Positions 1-10,015 of a stretch of DNA of 22,068 nucleotides are shown here, in pieces. Positions within the stretch are counted from its first letter, which is position 1. Every line of letters starts with the position of its first letter. The notes under the pieces were generated by a model that saw only the letters and a program-made list of their open reading frames with translations, was not told the origin of the DNA and did no database searches. The stretch is from assembly GCA_041164825.1 (NCBI GenBank), contig JBEAOO010000180.1, positions 1-22,068 of the forward strand. Reading direction: 5' to 3'. Both the position numbers and the translations under genes were made by a program. This DNA is from JBEAOO01 sp041164825. GTDB lineage: Bacteria; Pseudomonadota; Gammaproteobacteria; Burkholderiales; Burkholderiaceae_C.

Positions 1-603
1 GACAACAACGTCTGGGTGATCAGCCTGAACTCGCACCGCATTGCCAAATACGGTTCGGACTGCAGCCACAAAGGCACCTACCCGGTGGGCAACTCGCCCT
101 ACACCTACAGCGATGCCGCGGGCTTGGCCGCGCGCTCCATCACCACCCGCAGCGGTGACTGGAACGTGGTCTACGACAGCGGTGTGGCGGGCATCACCTG
201 GGGCCAACTGAGCTGGAACGCACTGATCCCGGCGGGCTCAAGCGTGTTGTTCTCGGTGCGCACGGCCGACTCGGTGCTCGGCCTGGGTGCGCAGTCGTTT
301 GCCGACGTGGGCAATGGCAGCGATTTCAGCAAGCTGGGACGCTTCATTGAAGTGCGGGCCCGCTTGGCGGCCGCCACCGATGGCGGTGTGCCGGTGCTCA
401 ACGACGTGACGGTGTCGAGCGCGGTGTGCGATGTGGACGCCAACCTGAAGATCAACAAGCTCGACATCGACGCCATCATGGCAGCGCGCGGCCAGACGGC
501 ATTGCCGGGTGATGTGCGCGACGCCGATGGCAACGGCACGATCAATGTGCTCGACGCCCGCAAGTGCGCCTTGCGCTGCACCAACGCAAGTTGCGCGCTG
601 TGA
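1..603 (+). CDS. Secreted protein with C-terminal dockerin domain (5' end outside window)
   Basis: Only the last 200 residues are visible; frame 1 is open to the window edge, so the start lies upstream. The first residues (DNNVWVISLNSHRIAKY) resemble one blade of an NHL or Vgb-like beta-propeller. Residues about 25-120 look like a beta-rich accessory domain. Residues 142-200 form a type I dockerin: two EF-hand-like calcium loops, DVDANLKINKLD and DADGNGTINVLD, each with Asp/Asn at loop positions 1, 3, 5, 9 and 12. A Cys precedes the first loop and three follow the second (KCALRCTNASC), which may clamp the fold by disulfides. Known of the family: dockerins bind cohesins. The next gene encodes a cohesin-like protein only 59 bp downstream, so the two are probably co-transcribed partners. 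The dockerin call is strong; the function of the N-terminal part is not known. Confidence 0.85.
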   Translation, partial: DNNVWVISLNSHRIAKYGSDCSHKGTYPVGNSPYTYSDAAGLAARSITTRSGDWNVVYDSGVAGITWGQLSWNALIPAGSSVLFSVRTADSVLGLGAQSFADVGNGSDFSKLGRFIEVRARLAAATDGGVPVLNDVTVSSAVCDVDANLKINKLDIDAIMAARGQTALPGDVRDADGNGTINVLDARKCALRCTNASCAL

Positions 604-662
604 TGCCGGCGATCCTTGATTCCGCCAACCCCCGCTGCACACCATTTCGGAGCACCTCCACC

Positions 663-1271
663 ATGTCCACCACGTTCAAGCTGACAACCCCTCCGTCGTC
701 GCCGGGTGCCGCCTGGGCCTGTGCGGCGCTGTTGGCCCTGGCCACCGGGCCGGCGCTGGCGTCCACAGCGAGCATCGCCGTCTCGCCGGCCAGCAAAACG
801 GTGGCCGTGGGCAACACCTTCGACCTGACGGTGGACGTGCTGTCCCACAGCGACACCATTGGCGCCTACGATTTCAGCGTGCTCTTTGGCACGGCAGGTG
901 TGCTGTCGCTGACCGGGGTGTCGTTCAGCGACGCCCTGGGCGGGGTGGGTGAGGTCGACAACTTGGTGACCTTGCCCAGCTTTGCAGCGACCTCGTTCCT
1001 GCTCGATCTCTCCGCGCTGCAAAGCAGCCCGTCGTTCACGCTGGCCACGCTGCACTTCTCGGCCCTGGCGGCAGGGGTCACCACCGTGGCCCTCGACCCC
1101 AACTTGCTCGGCGATAGTCTGGGCGATCTGATGACCGGCACCTACAGCAACGCGCTGGTGACCGTGACCGGCGGGGGCGGCGTGCCGGCCATTCCCGAGC
1201 CCTCGACCTACGCGTTGATGCTGTTGGGCTTGGGCGGTGTGGCGGTGTGGGGGCGACGCCAGCGGCGCTGA
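663..1271 (+). CDS. Cohesin-like domain protein with PEP-CTERM sorting signal
   Basis: A 202-residue exported protein. The ATG at 663 has a GGAG at 649-652 and is followed directly by a signal peptide (hydrophobic core about 16-31, likely cleavage after ALA at 33). An upstream in-frame start at 564 would overlap the previous gene and spoil the signal peptide. Residues about 35-168 resemble a cohesin beta-sandwich: SIAVSPASKTVAVGNTFDL, then IGAYDFSVLFGTAGVLSLTG, a typical 'average of a time-varying quantity' style cohesin opening. A glycine linker (170-173) leads to a textbook PEP-CTERM tail: PEP at 178-180, a hydrophobic helix about 183-195 and the basic end RRQRR. Known: PEP-CTERM tails are processed by an exosortase, usually in exopolysaccharide-producing Gram-negatives. 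Inferred: this is the surface acceptor for the dockerin protein upstream. No exosortase gene is in the window. Confidence 0.88.
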   Translation: MSTTFKLTTPPSSPGAAWACAALLALATGPALASTASIAVSPASKTVAVGNTFDLTVDVLSHSDTIGAYDFSVLFGTAGVLSLTGVSFSDALGGVGEVDNLVTLPSFAATSFLLDLSALQSSPSFTLATLHFSALAAGVTTVALDPNLLGDSLGDLMTGTYSNALVTVTGGGGVPAIPEPSTYALMLLGLGGVAVWGRRQRR

Positions 1272-1414
1272 TGCTCCGTCAGCCACGCGGGCTCTCCCAC
1301 GGGGCTGCGTTCAAACGGACCAGTGTTGCGAGTCCGGGGCGTTGGGTTTTTCTTGGCGGGTTGCCACCCTGGGCTTGAGGCCGCTTGCCGTTCGACGATC
1401 GGCGCGAGGGCGGC

Positions 1415-1500
1415 GATGGGCCGGGCCGATGTGCTCCGCGTCCCCCGGGCCCGCTGCGCGGTCCCTCCTCCTTGACCTCCGCAAATCGGCCCGGCCCATC
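1415..1500. repeat. 16-bp perfect inverted repeat with 54-nt loop
   Basis: The left arm GATGGGCCGGGCCGAT at 1415-1430 is the exact reverse complement of 1485-1500. Allowing one mismatch, the match extends outward into GGCGG on each side, giving arms of about 22 bp. Inside the loop, CCGCG (1436-1440) can pair with CGCGG near 1457-1461. It could be a transcript-end structure or a REP/BIME-like or MITE-like element; nothing visible decides which. Confidence 0.75.
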
Positions 1501-1565
1501 ACCGCCCCACCAGCACCGTGCCATGCGTCGTCATGGCATGCCAGCACTGGTTGTGGAAGTGCTGT

Positions 1566-1645
1566 GCCGCATTCGCTTTGCGCAGGTGAAGGAGGAGCCG
1601 GCCGAAGGCCGGCGGGGGGACAGTTCGGAGCAAAGCGAATGCGGC
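1566..1645. repeat. 16-bp perfect inverted repeat enclosing a GC hairpin
   Basis: GCCGCATTCGCTTTGC at 1566-1581 is the exact reverse complement of 1630-1645. With a few mismatches the similarity continues outward on both sides, so the whole unit is a long imperfect palindrome. In its middle GCCGGCC (1597-1603) and GGCCGGC (1607-1613) form a 7-bp stem with a GAA loop. Multi-tier symmetry of this sort is typical of repeated extragenic elements, but copy number cannot be judged from one window. Confidence 0.75.
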
Positions 1646-1746
1646 GCAGCGCTCCTCGCCCCAACCGTGGAATGCATTGAGCTGCAACGCCAAGAGCGGC
1701 CCTTGCCGCTCGCGGTATGCCGAATGCCTTTGAACCCTTCGGCGTG

Positions 1747-2465
1747 TCAGTCGCTGTGGTGCGGGTTGTCCGCGGCGCGGGGCGCCAGCTCAGGCGCCTC
1801 GCTCAGCGCTTGTTGCCACACCCGCTTGGGCAAAAAAGTGCGCAGCTGCTCAATGGCGCGCGCCATCAGCTCGGGGTGCAACTCGTGGCCGATGTCGGGC
1901 AGCACATCGGCCGTCACGTCGCCGCCCAGCTCGCTCAGGCGGCGTGCGGCGGCCACGGCTGGCTCGTGCGAGATCACGTCATCGGCCAGGCCGTGGAAGA
2001 AGTGCACCGTGGTGTCTTCGGGCACCTGCTGGGGCAGCGTGGCGTGCCGGCCGCTGAAGGCCATCACGCGGCCCACCAGCTTGGGCTCGGCCTGCACGGC
2101 CTCCAGCGCCATGATGGCGCCTTGCGAGAAGCCGGCCAACGCGGTGCGCGGCCAGTCCATGTGGAAGTGCTGCTGCAGCGTGCGCACCATGTCGATGAAG
2201 CCGGGCAGCGCGGCGGCCACGCGCTCGGCGCGGTTGTCGTCGGTCACGCCGCGCACGCTGAACCACTGCCTGCCGGCGCCACCGCCGGGCACACCGTCAA
2301 AGGCGTCGGGCGCGTTCAGGCACAGCACGGCCGCTTGCGGAAACTCGCGCGACAGCGCCTCGGCCAGCGGCCGCATGTGGATCGCTTCGGCACCCACACC
2401 GTGCAGCAGCAGGAACAGCAAATCGGGCGCGCCCTCGGTGGGCAGGCGGGCAAGGATGGGCAGGC

Positions 2466-2469
<4 letters not shown>
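1747..2469 (-). CDS. YpfH-like serine esterase (alpha/beta hydrolase)
   Basis: A 240-residue cytoplasmic hydrolase of the phospholipase/carboxylesterase (YpfH) family. An HG motif (LLHGVGAE, 22-29) lies in the oxyanion-hole region. The nucleophile elbow is GFSQG with Ser115; the acid is Asp163 in GLADDV, and the base is His195 in DIGHEL. These are the expected spacing and order for a catalytic triad, and the length is normal. The ATG at 2469-2467 overlaps the TGA of the histidine kinase gene by four bases (ATGA), so translation is probably coupled and the start is well fixed. The family hydrolyses short acyl esters; the natural substrate is not known. There is no signal peptide. The residues after about 215 are a polar tail without recognisable structure. 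Confidence 0.88.
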
Positions 2470-5681
<3,212 letters not shown>

Positions 5682-5834
5682 GGCAATCGATCACGGGGTC
5701 AACAAGTGCACAAACGGGCGAGTCTGGTCGCGCCACACGACCCCACGGCGCATGGCGAGTGCGCACGGTCGCCGCCACATGTTCCATGCCCCCAACCTGG
5801 CCGCTGGATGCACATGGTGCGGGGCCTCAGCCTC

Positions 5835-6665
5835 TCAGCTTGCCGCGGCCAAGCGCGCCGCGTTGAGCACCGCGCGGGAGTCGAACGCGGCTTGCCGCGC
5901 CGCAGCGCGGAAGTCCTCGCCCGACGAGGCATAGAGCACCGCGCGCGAGGAGTTGACGATCAGCGGCGCGCCTTGGGCCGCGCCCGCGGCCTGCACCGTG
6001 GCCCGCGCATCGCCGCCTTGCGCGCCCACCCCGGGCACCAGCAGCGGCAAGGTGGGGGCGAGCTCGCGCACGCGGGCGATCTCGGCCGGGAAGGTGGCGC
6101 CCACCACCAGGCCGAGTTGGCCGCTGGTGTTCCAGTCGGCCGCAGCCAGGCGGGCCACGCGCTCAAACACGCGCTCGCCGCCTTCGAGCACCTGGTTTTG
6201 CAGGTCGGAGCCACCCGGGTTGCTGGTGCGGCAGAGCAGGAACAGGCCCTTGTCGCCAAAGCGCAGGTAGGGCTCGATCGAATCAAAACCCATGAACGGC
6301 GACAGCGTCAGCGCATCGGCCTGGTAGCGCACGAAGGCCTCGCGGGCGTACTGCTCGGCGGTGCTGCCGATGTCGCCGCGCTTGGCATCCAGAATCACCG
6401 GCACGCTTGGCGCCACGCGCTTGATGTGCGCCATCAGCCGCTCGAGCTGGTCTTCGGCGCGGTGGGCGGCGAAGTAGGCGATCTGCGGCTTGAACGAGTT
6501 CACCAGGTCTTTGGTGGCGTCGACGATGGCGCAGCAGAAGTCGGCGATCTTGTCCGGGTTGCCCTTCCAGGCGCCCGGAAATTTCGCCGGCTCGGGGTCG
6601 AGCCCCACGCACAGCAGCGAGTCGTTGAGGCGCGCGGCCTCGGCCAATTGGGTGGTGAATTTCAT
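5835..6665 (-). CDS. pyrF: Orotidine 5'-phosphate decarboxylase, type 2
   Basis: A 276-residue cytoplasmic enzyme converting OMP to UMP, the last step of de novo pyrimidine synthesis. The catalytic signature VILDAKRGDIG at about 90-100 supplies Asp93, Lys95 and Asp98, the Asp-Lys-Asp set of this family; LCVGLDP near the N-terminus is the first-strand motif. The length fits the longer type 2 PyrF group. I use the ATG at 6665; a TTG at 6686 adds seven residues (DILSKP) without family character. It lies 31 bp downstream of the DUF4276 gene in the same direction, so it may be read from the purB transcript or from a promoter of its own. A weak stem (GGTCG/CGACC, 5726-5742) lies after its stop. Confidence 0.93.
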   Translation of the reverse strand: MKFTTQLAEAARLNDSLLCVGLDPEPAKFPGAWKGNPDKIADFCCAIVDATKDLVNSFKPQIAYFAAHRAEDQLERLMAHIKRVAPSVPVILDAKRGDIGSTAEQYAREAFVRYQADALTLSPFMGFDSIEPYLRFGDKGLFLLCRTSNPGGSDLQNQVLEGGERVFERVARLAAADWNTSGQLGLVVGATFPAEIARVRELAPTLPLLVPGVGAQGGDARATVQAAGAAQGAPLIVNSSRAVLYASSGEDFRAAARQAAFDSRAVLNAARLAAAS

Positions 6666-6696
6666 AGGTTTTGAAAGAATATCCAAGGCGTGGCGT

Positions 6697-7326
6697 TCAC
6701 GGCTGCTCGGCTTGGGCGAGGCCCGAACTCCTGCCCACCTGGGCGCACCAGTCGGTGCAAAGCTTGCGAAATGAGCGGCTGGCTTGAAACGCCTCGTTCA
6801 AATCCATGCGCGCGGAGAATGCCGCCTGGTCGGTGGTTTCTCGGTAGCCGCCGCCAGCAATGCGTTGGGCCATCCACCCTTTAGCGTCGCGCGGGCTTTC
6901 TGCATCCACAAGGGCGGCCACATCACCGGGTTTCAGGCTGAAGCCGCGATGGCCAGCCAGGCTGTGGGCTGCCGCCAGAAACCAGGCCTCGTACTCCCGA
7001 TTGGCCAGCACCACCGATACGCGACGGTGGGGCGCCACGGCCTGCGCCTGTCGTGCCAGCTGGGCGCCGAGGTCGGCCGGGCAATCGTCGTCAGCGTCGA
7101 GCAAAATCAGTATCCAGCCCTGCTCGCCACATTTGGAGGCGGCGAGTTGAACGTGGCGACTGAACTCTTCCGGGCGGTTGAGAAACTTGGCACGTGACAC
7201 CCGCGCAGGGGGAAGAATCTGGACCCACTGACCTGGCGTTTTCCAATCGTTCAGGCGGCGCAGCAACACCGGCAAGGCGGCGACCTCGCCATCACCTTCC
7301 ACGATGGACGCCAGCTTGATCGTCAA
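6697..7326 (-). CDS. DUF4276 family protein, TOPRIM-like putative nuclease subunit
   Basis: A 209-residue protein that looks like a DUF4276 member. The first strand IKLASIVEGDGE carries Glu10 and Glu14; a second strand WILILLDADDD carries Asp77, Asp79, Asp80 and Asp81. This Glu then Asp-x-Asp order is the metal-binding layout of TOPRIM folds. REYEAWFLAAA (110-120) is a further motif I associate with DUF4276. The start is a TTG at 7326 overlapping the ATPase stop by four bases (TTGA). It must start there because the first beta strand begins at residue 2, and no ATG lies nearby. Function is inferred: the effector partner of the ATPase, probably a nuclease, by analogy with TOPRIM proteins paired with ATPases in OLD-like and PARIS-like systems. 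Row 7081-7140 counts 34 GC of 60, lower than purB. Confidence 0.75.
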   Translation of the reverse strand: MTIKLASIVEGDGEVAALPVLLRRLNDWKTPGQWVQILPPARVSRAKFLNRPEEFSRHVQLAASKCGEQGWILILLDADDDCPADLGAQLARQAQAVAPHRRVSVVLANREYEAWFLAAAHSLAGHRGFSLKPGDVAALVDAESPRDAKGWMAQRIAGGGYRETTDQAAFSARMDLNEAFQASRSFRKLCTDWCAQVGRSSGLAQAEQP

Positions 7327-8528
7327 GCCTGGACCTCGCCAAACAGCTGGCTTTGCCCATGGTTCTGGGCGTCAAGGTAGGCTTGGTCCGGCGCGAGTTG
7401 GTTCAGTCGGAGCAGTTCTCCTGCCGAAAACAGATGGTTCTGCATGGCGCTGCGTGACGCATCGTCGAGCGGCGCGATTTGTGTCTCGCCGCCTCGAGAA
7501 ACCACCGCCAGCAGTGCCCCAGCGTCAATGCCCATGTCATCCAGCAGATCGGGGCTGTGGCTGGTCACGATCACCTGGGTGCGCTCGGCGGCCCGTCCCA
7601 GCGCCTCCCGCAGCGCGGCACTGGCGGCGGGGTGCAAGGCGGTCTCGGGCTCTTCGATGCCAATCAAGGACGGCGCGTGGTCTCGGTTGGCTTGAAACAG
7701 CGCCGTGAGAACGCCCAGCGCGCGCAGCGTGCCGTCGGACATGTTTTGGGCAGGAAATCGCCAAGGGTGTTTTGCGCCTGCCATTTGCTGGCGGAATTCC
7801 AGTGTTTCCATGGGGCCGATTTGTTTGCGCTCGACCCCTTCGATCATGGGCACAACAATCTGAAGATATTCCTGAATCAGCACCAGCACGTCTGGCGCCA
7901 CTCGCTCCAGGTGGCCAATCACGCTGGCGATGTTTTCGCCCACCGGCTTCAGCAGCCTGCCATCCTGCGGCTTTTGCGGTTCACGCATCAGCTTTGGATT
8001 GAGGTTGTAAAAGCCCATGCCGGTCAAGGCATCAAAAACGGGCCGGAAGACTTGCATGCCGGAGACGCTGACCAACGCGAGGCGATCAGAGGTGACGGCG
8101 GGGAAAATGCTTTCGCTGCTGGACTTGAGCTTGCCGCGTTCAATCTCGAAAAAAGGGCCGCGCCCCTTGCCGCCGATCACGCACTCTTCACGCTGGACGT
8201 CGTAGCCTCTGTCGGCCAAGGCGCCCACGTTGAACATGTAGTGCCCACGCTGACCGTCCCTCAGCGTGAATTCCAAGCGGATGCCGAAGTGCGTCGGGTG
8301 CCCGCTGGATCGACGCCGAACTTCAGACAAGCCCCCGCGCTCGTTCAGCGCGTTGTCGAGCGAACCCGTCAACGCATCACGCACCAGATGCAGTGCATCC
8401 AAGAAGTTGCTCTTGCCCGAACCATTTGCACCTACCAGATAGGTCAAGTTGCCCAAGGCCACATCACAAAAGCCAATGCTTTTGTAGTTGCGGAGAACTA
8501 CTCTGGTGAGAAACGGTGTGGGGGACAT
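7323..8528 (-). CDS. AAA_21/AAA15-type ATPase, OLD-like, paired with DUF4276
   Basis: A 401-residue ABC/SMC-type ATPase resembling the ATPase part of OLD nucleases and RecF. The N-terminal pattern LRNYKSIG is typical. The Walker A is GANGSGKS at 33-40 with Lys39, the signature is QNMSDGTLRALG at 261-272, Walker B ends in EEPETALHP with Glu292/Glu293, and the switch His is His324 in VTSHSPDLLD. No nuclease or TOPRIM domain is fused; that role appears to fall to the coupled downstream gene. The ATG at 8528 lies 20 bp after the purB stop, so it is probably read through from purB. Two rows I counted (7861-7920 and 8101-8160) have 34 and 32 GC of 60, against 39 of 60 in purB row 9001-9060, which suggests acquisition from elsewhere. 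A defence role is inference; a housekeeping role is not excluded. Confidence 0.85.
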   Translation of the reverse strand: MSPTPFLTRVVLRNYKSIGFCDVALGNLTYLVGANGSGKSNFLDALHLVRDALTGSLDNALNERGGLSEVRRRSSGHPTHFGIRLEFTLRDGQRGHYMFNVGALADRGYDVQREECVIGGKGRGPFFEIERGKLKSSSESIFPAVTSDRLALVSVSGMQVFRPVFDALTGMGFYNLNPKLMREPQKPQDGRLLKPVGENIASVIGHLERVAPDVLVLIQEYLQIVVPMIEGVERKQIGPMETLEFRQQMAGAKHPWRFPAQNMSDGTLRALGVLTALFQANRDHAPSLIGIEEPETALHPAASAALREALGRAAERTQVIVTSHSPDLLDDMGIDAGALLAVVSRGGETQIAPLDDASRSAMQNHLFSAGELLRLNQLAPDQAYLDAQNHGQSQLFGEVQA

Positions 8529-8548
8529 GGCCTGATTTTGGCAGCGCT

Positions 8549-9919
8549 TCAGCCGATCCGCCGGGCCAGATCCGCGCCGATGCCGGTGTAGCTGCCCGGC
8601 GTCATGGCCAGCAAGCGCTGCTTGTCGGCCTCGGGGATTTCGAGCTTGGCGACGAAGGCCTGGATGGCTTCGCGCGTGATCGTTTTGCCGCGGGTGAGCT
8701 CCTTGAGGCGCTCGTAGGGGTTGGGCAGGCTGAAGCGGCGCATCACGGTCTGGATGGGCTCGGCCAGCACTTCCCAGGCGTTGTCGAGGTCGTCGGCCAG
8801 CGCGGCTTCGTTGATTTCGAGCTTGCCCAGGCCGCGTTGCAGGCTGTCGTAGCCGAGCAGCGCGTAGCCCAGCGCCACGCCCATGTTGCGCAGCACGGTG
8901 GAGTCGGTCAGGTCACGCTGCCAGCGGCTGATGGGCAGCTTCTGGCTCAGGTGCACCAGCAGCGCGTTGGCCAGGCCGAAGTTGCCTTCGGCGTTTTCGA
9001 AGTCGATCGGGTTGACCTTGTGCGGCATGGTCGAGCTGCCGATCTCGCCGGCCTTCAGGCGCTGCTTGAAGTAGCCCAGGCTGATGTAGCCCCACACGTC
9101 GCGCGACCAGTCGATCAAGATCGTGTCCAGACGCGTCACCGCGTCAAACAGCTCGGCCATGTAATCGTGCGGCTCGATCTGGATGGTGTAGGGGTTGAAG
9201 CTCAGGCCCAACTGCGCTTCCACCACCTGGCGGCTGAAGGCTTCCCAATCGAAGTCGGGGTAGGCCGAGAGGTGGGCGTTGTAGTTGCCCACGGCGCCGT
9301 TCATCTTGGCCAGCAGCTTGACCTCGGCAATGCGGCCGCGGGCGTGCGTCAGGCGCGCCACCACGTTGGCGATTTCCTTGCCCACGGTGGTGGGGCTGGC
9401 GGTTTGGCCGTGGGTGCGGCTGAGCATGGGGGTGGCGGCCAGCGTGTGGGCCAGGCCGGTCAGCGTGGCAATCAGCTGATCGATCGACGGCAGGATCACA
9501 TCGCGGCGCGCGGCCTGCAGCATCAGCGCGTGGCTGGTGTTGTTGATGTCTTCGCTGGTGCAGGCGAAGTGCACAAACTCGCCGGCGGCCTTCAGCTCAG
9601 CGCTGTCGGCGAACTTGCTTTTCAGCCAGTACTCGACCGCCTTGACGTCGTGGTTGGTGGTCTTCTCGATGTCCTTGATCGCTTGCGCGTCGGCTTCTGA
9701 GAAGGCGCTCACCAGGCCACGCAGCAGGCCACGGGCGGCGGCTGACAGCGGCTTGAGCTCGGCAAAGCCGGCGTCCGACAGCGCGATGAACCACTCCACC
9801 TCCACCTGCACGCGGCGGTGCATCAGGCCAAACTCAGACAGCAGCGGGCGCAGGGCGGCCACTTTGGCGGCGTAGCGGCCGTCCAGCGGCGACAGGGCGG
9901 TGAGGGCAGACAGGGTCAT
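8549..9919 (-). CDS. purB: Adenylosuccinate lyase
   Basis: A 456-residue cytoplasmic enzyme of the fumarase/aspartase superfamily. It performs two steps of purine synthesis: SAICAR to AICAR plus fumarate, and adenylosuccinate to AMP plus fumarate. The signature GSSTMPHKVNP at about 294-304 holds the catalytic serine loop; SRTHGQTASPTT contains His170, and TTNHDVKAVEYW (87-98) is typical of the long proteobacterial PurB. The length is as expected for that type. The ATG at 9919 has GGTGA a few bases upstream. It heads a same-strand run of four genes (purB, ATPase, DUF4276, pyrF). A possible -10 (TAAAAT on the minus strand, 9975-9970) and a 7-bp inverted repeat lie upstream. Confidence 0.96.
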   Translation of the reverse strand: MTLSALTALSPLDGRYAAKVAALRPLLSEFGLMHRRVQVEVEWFIALSDAGFAELKPLSAAARGLLRGLVSAFSEADAQAIKDIEKTTNHDVKAVEYWLKSKFADSAELKAAGEFVHFACTSEDINNTSHALMLQAARRDVILPSIDQLIATLTGLAHTLAATPMLSRTHGQTASPTTVGKEIANVVARLTHARGRIAEVKLLAKMNGAVGNYNAHLSAYPDFDWEAFSRQVVEAQLGLSFNPYTIQIEPHDYMAELFDAVTRLDTILIDWSRDVWGYISLGYFKQRLKAGEIGSSTMPHKVNPIDFENAEGNFGLANALLVHLSQKLPISRWQRDLTDSTVLRNMGVALGYALLGYDSLQRGLGKLEINEAALADDLDNAWEVLAEPIQTVMRRFSLPNPYERLKELTRGKTITREAIQAFVAKLEIPEADKQRLLAMTPGSYTGIGADLARRIG

Positions 9920-9920
9920 G

Positions 9921-9968
9921 GCAGGTCACCGCGCCGGGGCGGTTCAATGTGGGCAGAGGGAGACCTGC
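9921..9968 (-). promoter_or_regulatory. Inverted repeat in the purB leader
   Basis: GCAGGTC at 9921-9927 is the exact reverse complement of 9962-9968, with 34 nt between. In a purB transcript starting just downstream of the possible -10 at 9975-9970 the right arm would be near the 5' end, and the left arm lies immediately before the ATG, next to the GGTGA ribosome-binding sequence. Pairing could limit translation, or the arms could be protein half-sites. Seven base pairs can also occur by chance in GC-rich DNA. Confidence 0.35.
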
Positions 9969-10015
9969 AATTTTAGGGCCTGCCGCATCCCTCTTTGGGG
10001 TGATCCCCCCGCAAG

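Larger units (their letters stand above)
1272..1746. other. Gene-free region rich in inverted repeats
   Basis: No open frame here has a recognisable product or a good start context. The stretch separates the plus-strand cohesin gene from the stop of the minus-strand esterase. It holds a 16-bp perfect inverted repeat (1415-1430 with 1485-1500), a short hairpin TGCCATG/CATGGCA with a 6-nt loop (1519-1538), and a second 16-bp inverted repeat (1566-1581 with 1630-1645) enclosing a 7-bp hairpin. The genes on both sides end here, so termination of both transcripts is one possible role. A T-run (TTTTTC near 1347) has no clear stem before it. Confidence 0.6.

Noticed and set aside
1..1271. A cellulosome
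   Set aside because: Only one cohesin-like domain is seen, with no multi-cohesin scaffold, glycoside hydrolase or carbohydrate-binding module in view. A simple surface docking pair fits better.
1237..1680. Open frames in the repeat-rich gap after the cohesin gene
   Set aside because: They run through the inverted repeats on both strands, have no ribosome-binding site and no recognisable product.
6666..6686. TTG start for pyrF at 6686
   Set aside because: The ATG at 6665 gives a normal PyrF N-terminus, and the extra seven residues have no family support.
6697..8528. Gabija or PARIS as a firm name for the ATPase/DUF4276 pair
   Set aside because: Gabija needs a fused ATPase-TOPRIM protein and a UvrD-like helicase, neither of which is here. 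PARIS uses a DUF4435 partner, whereas this protein looks like DUF4276.
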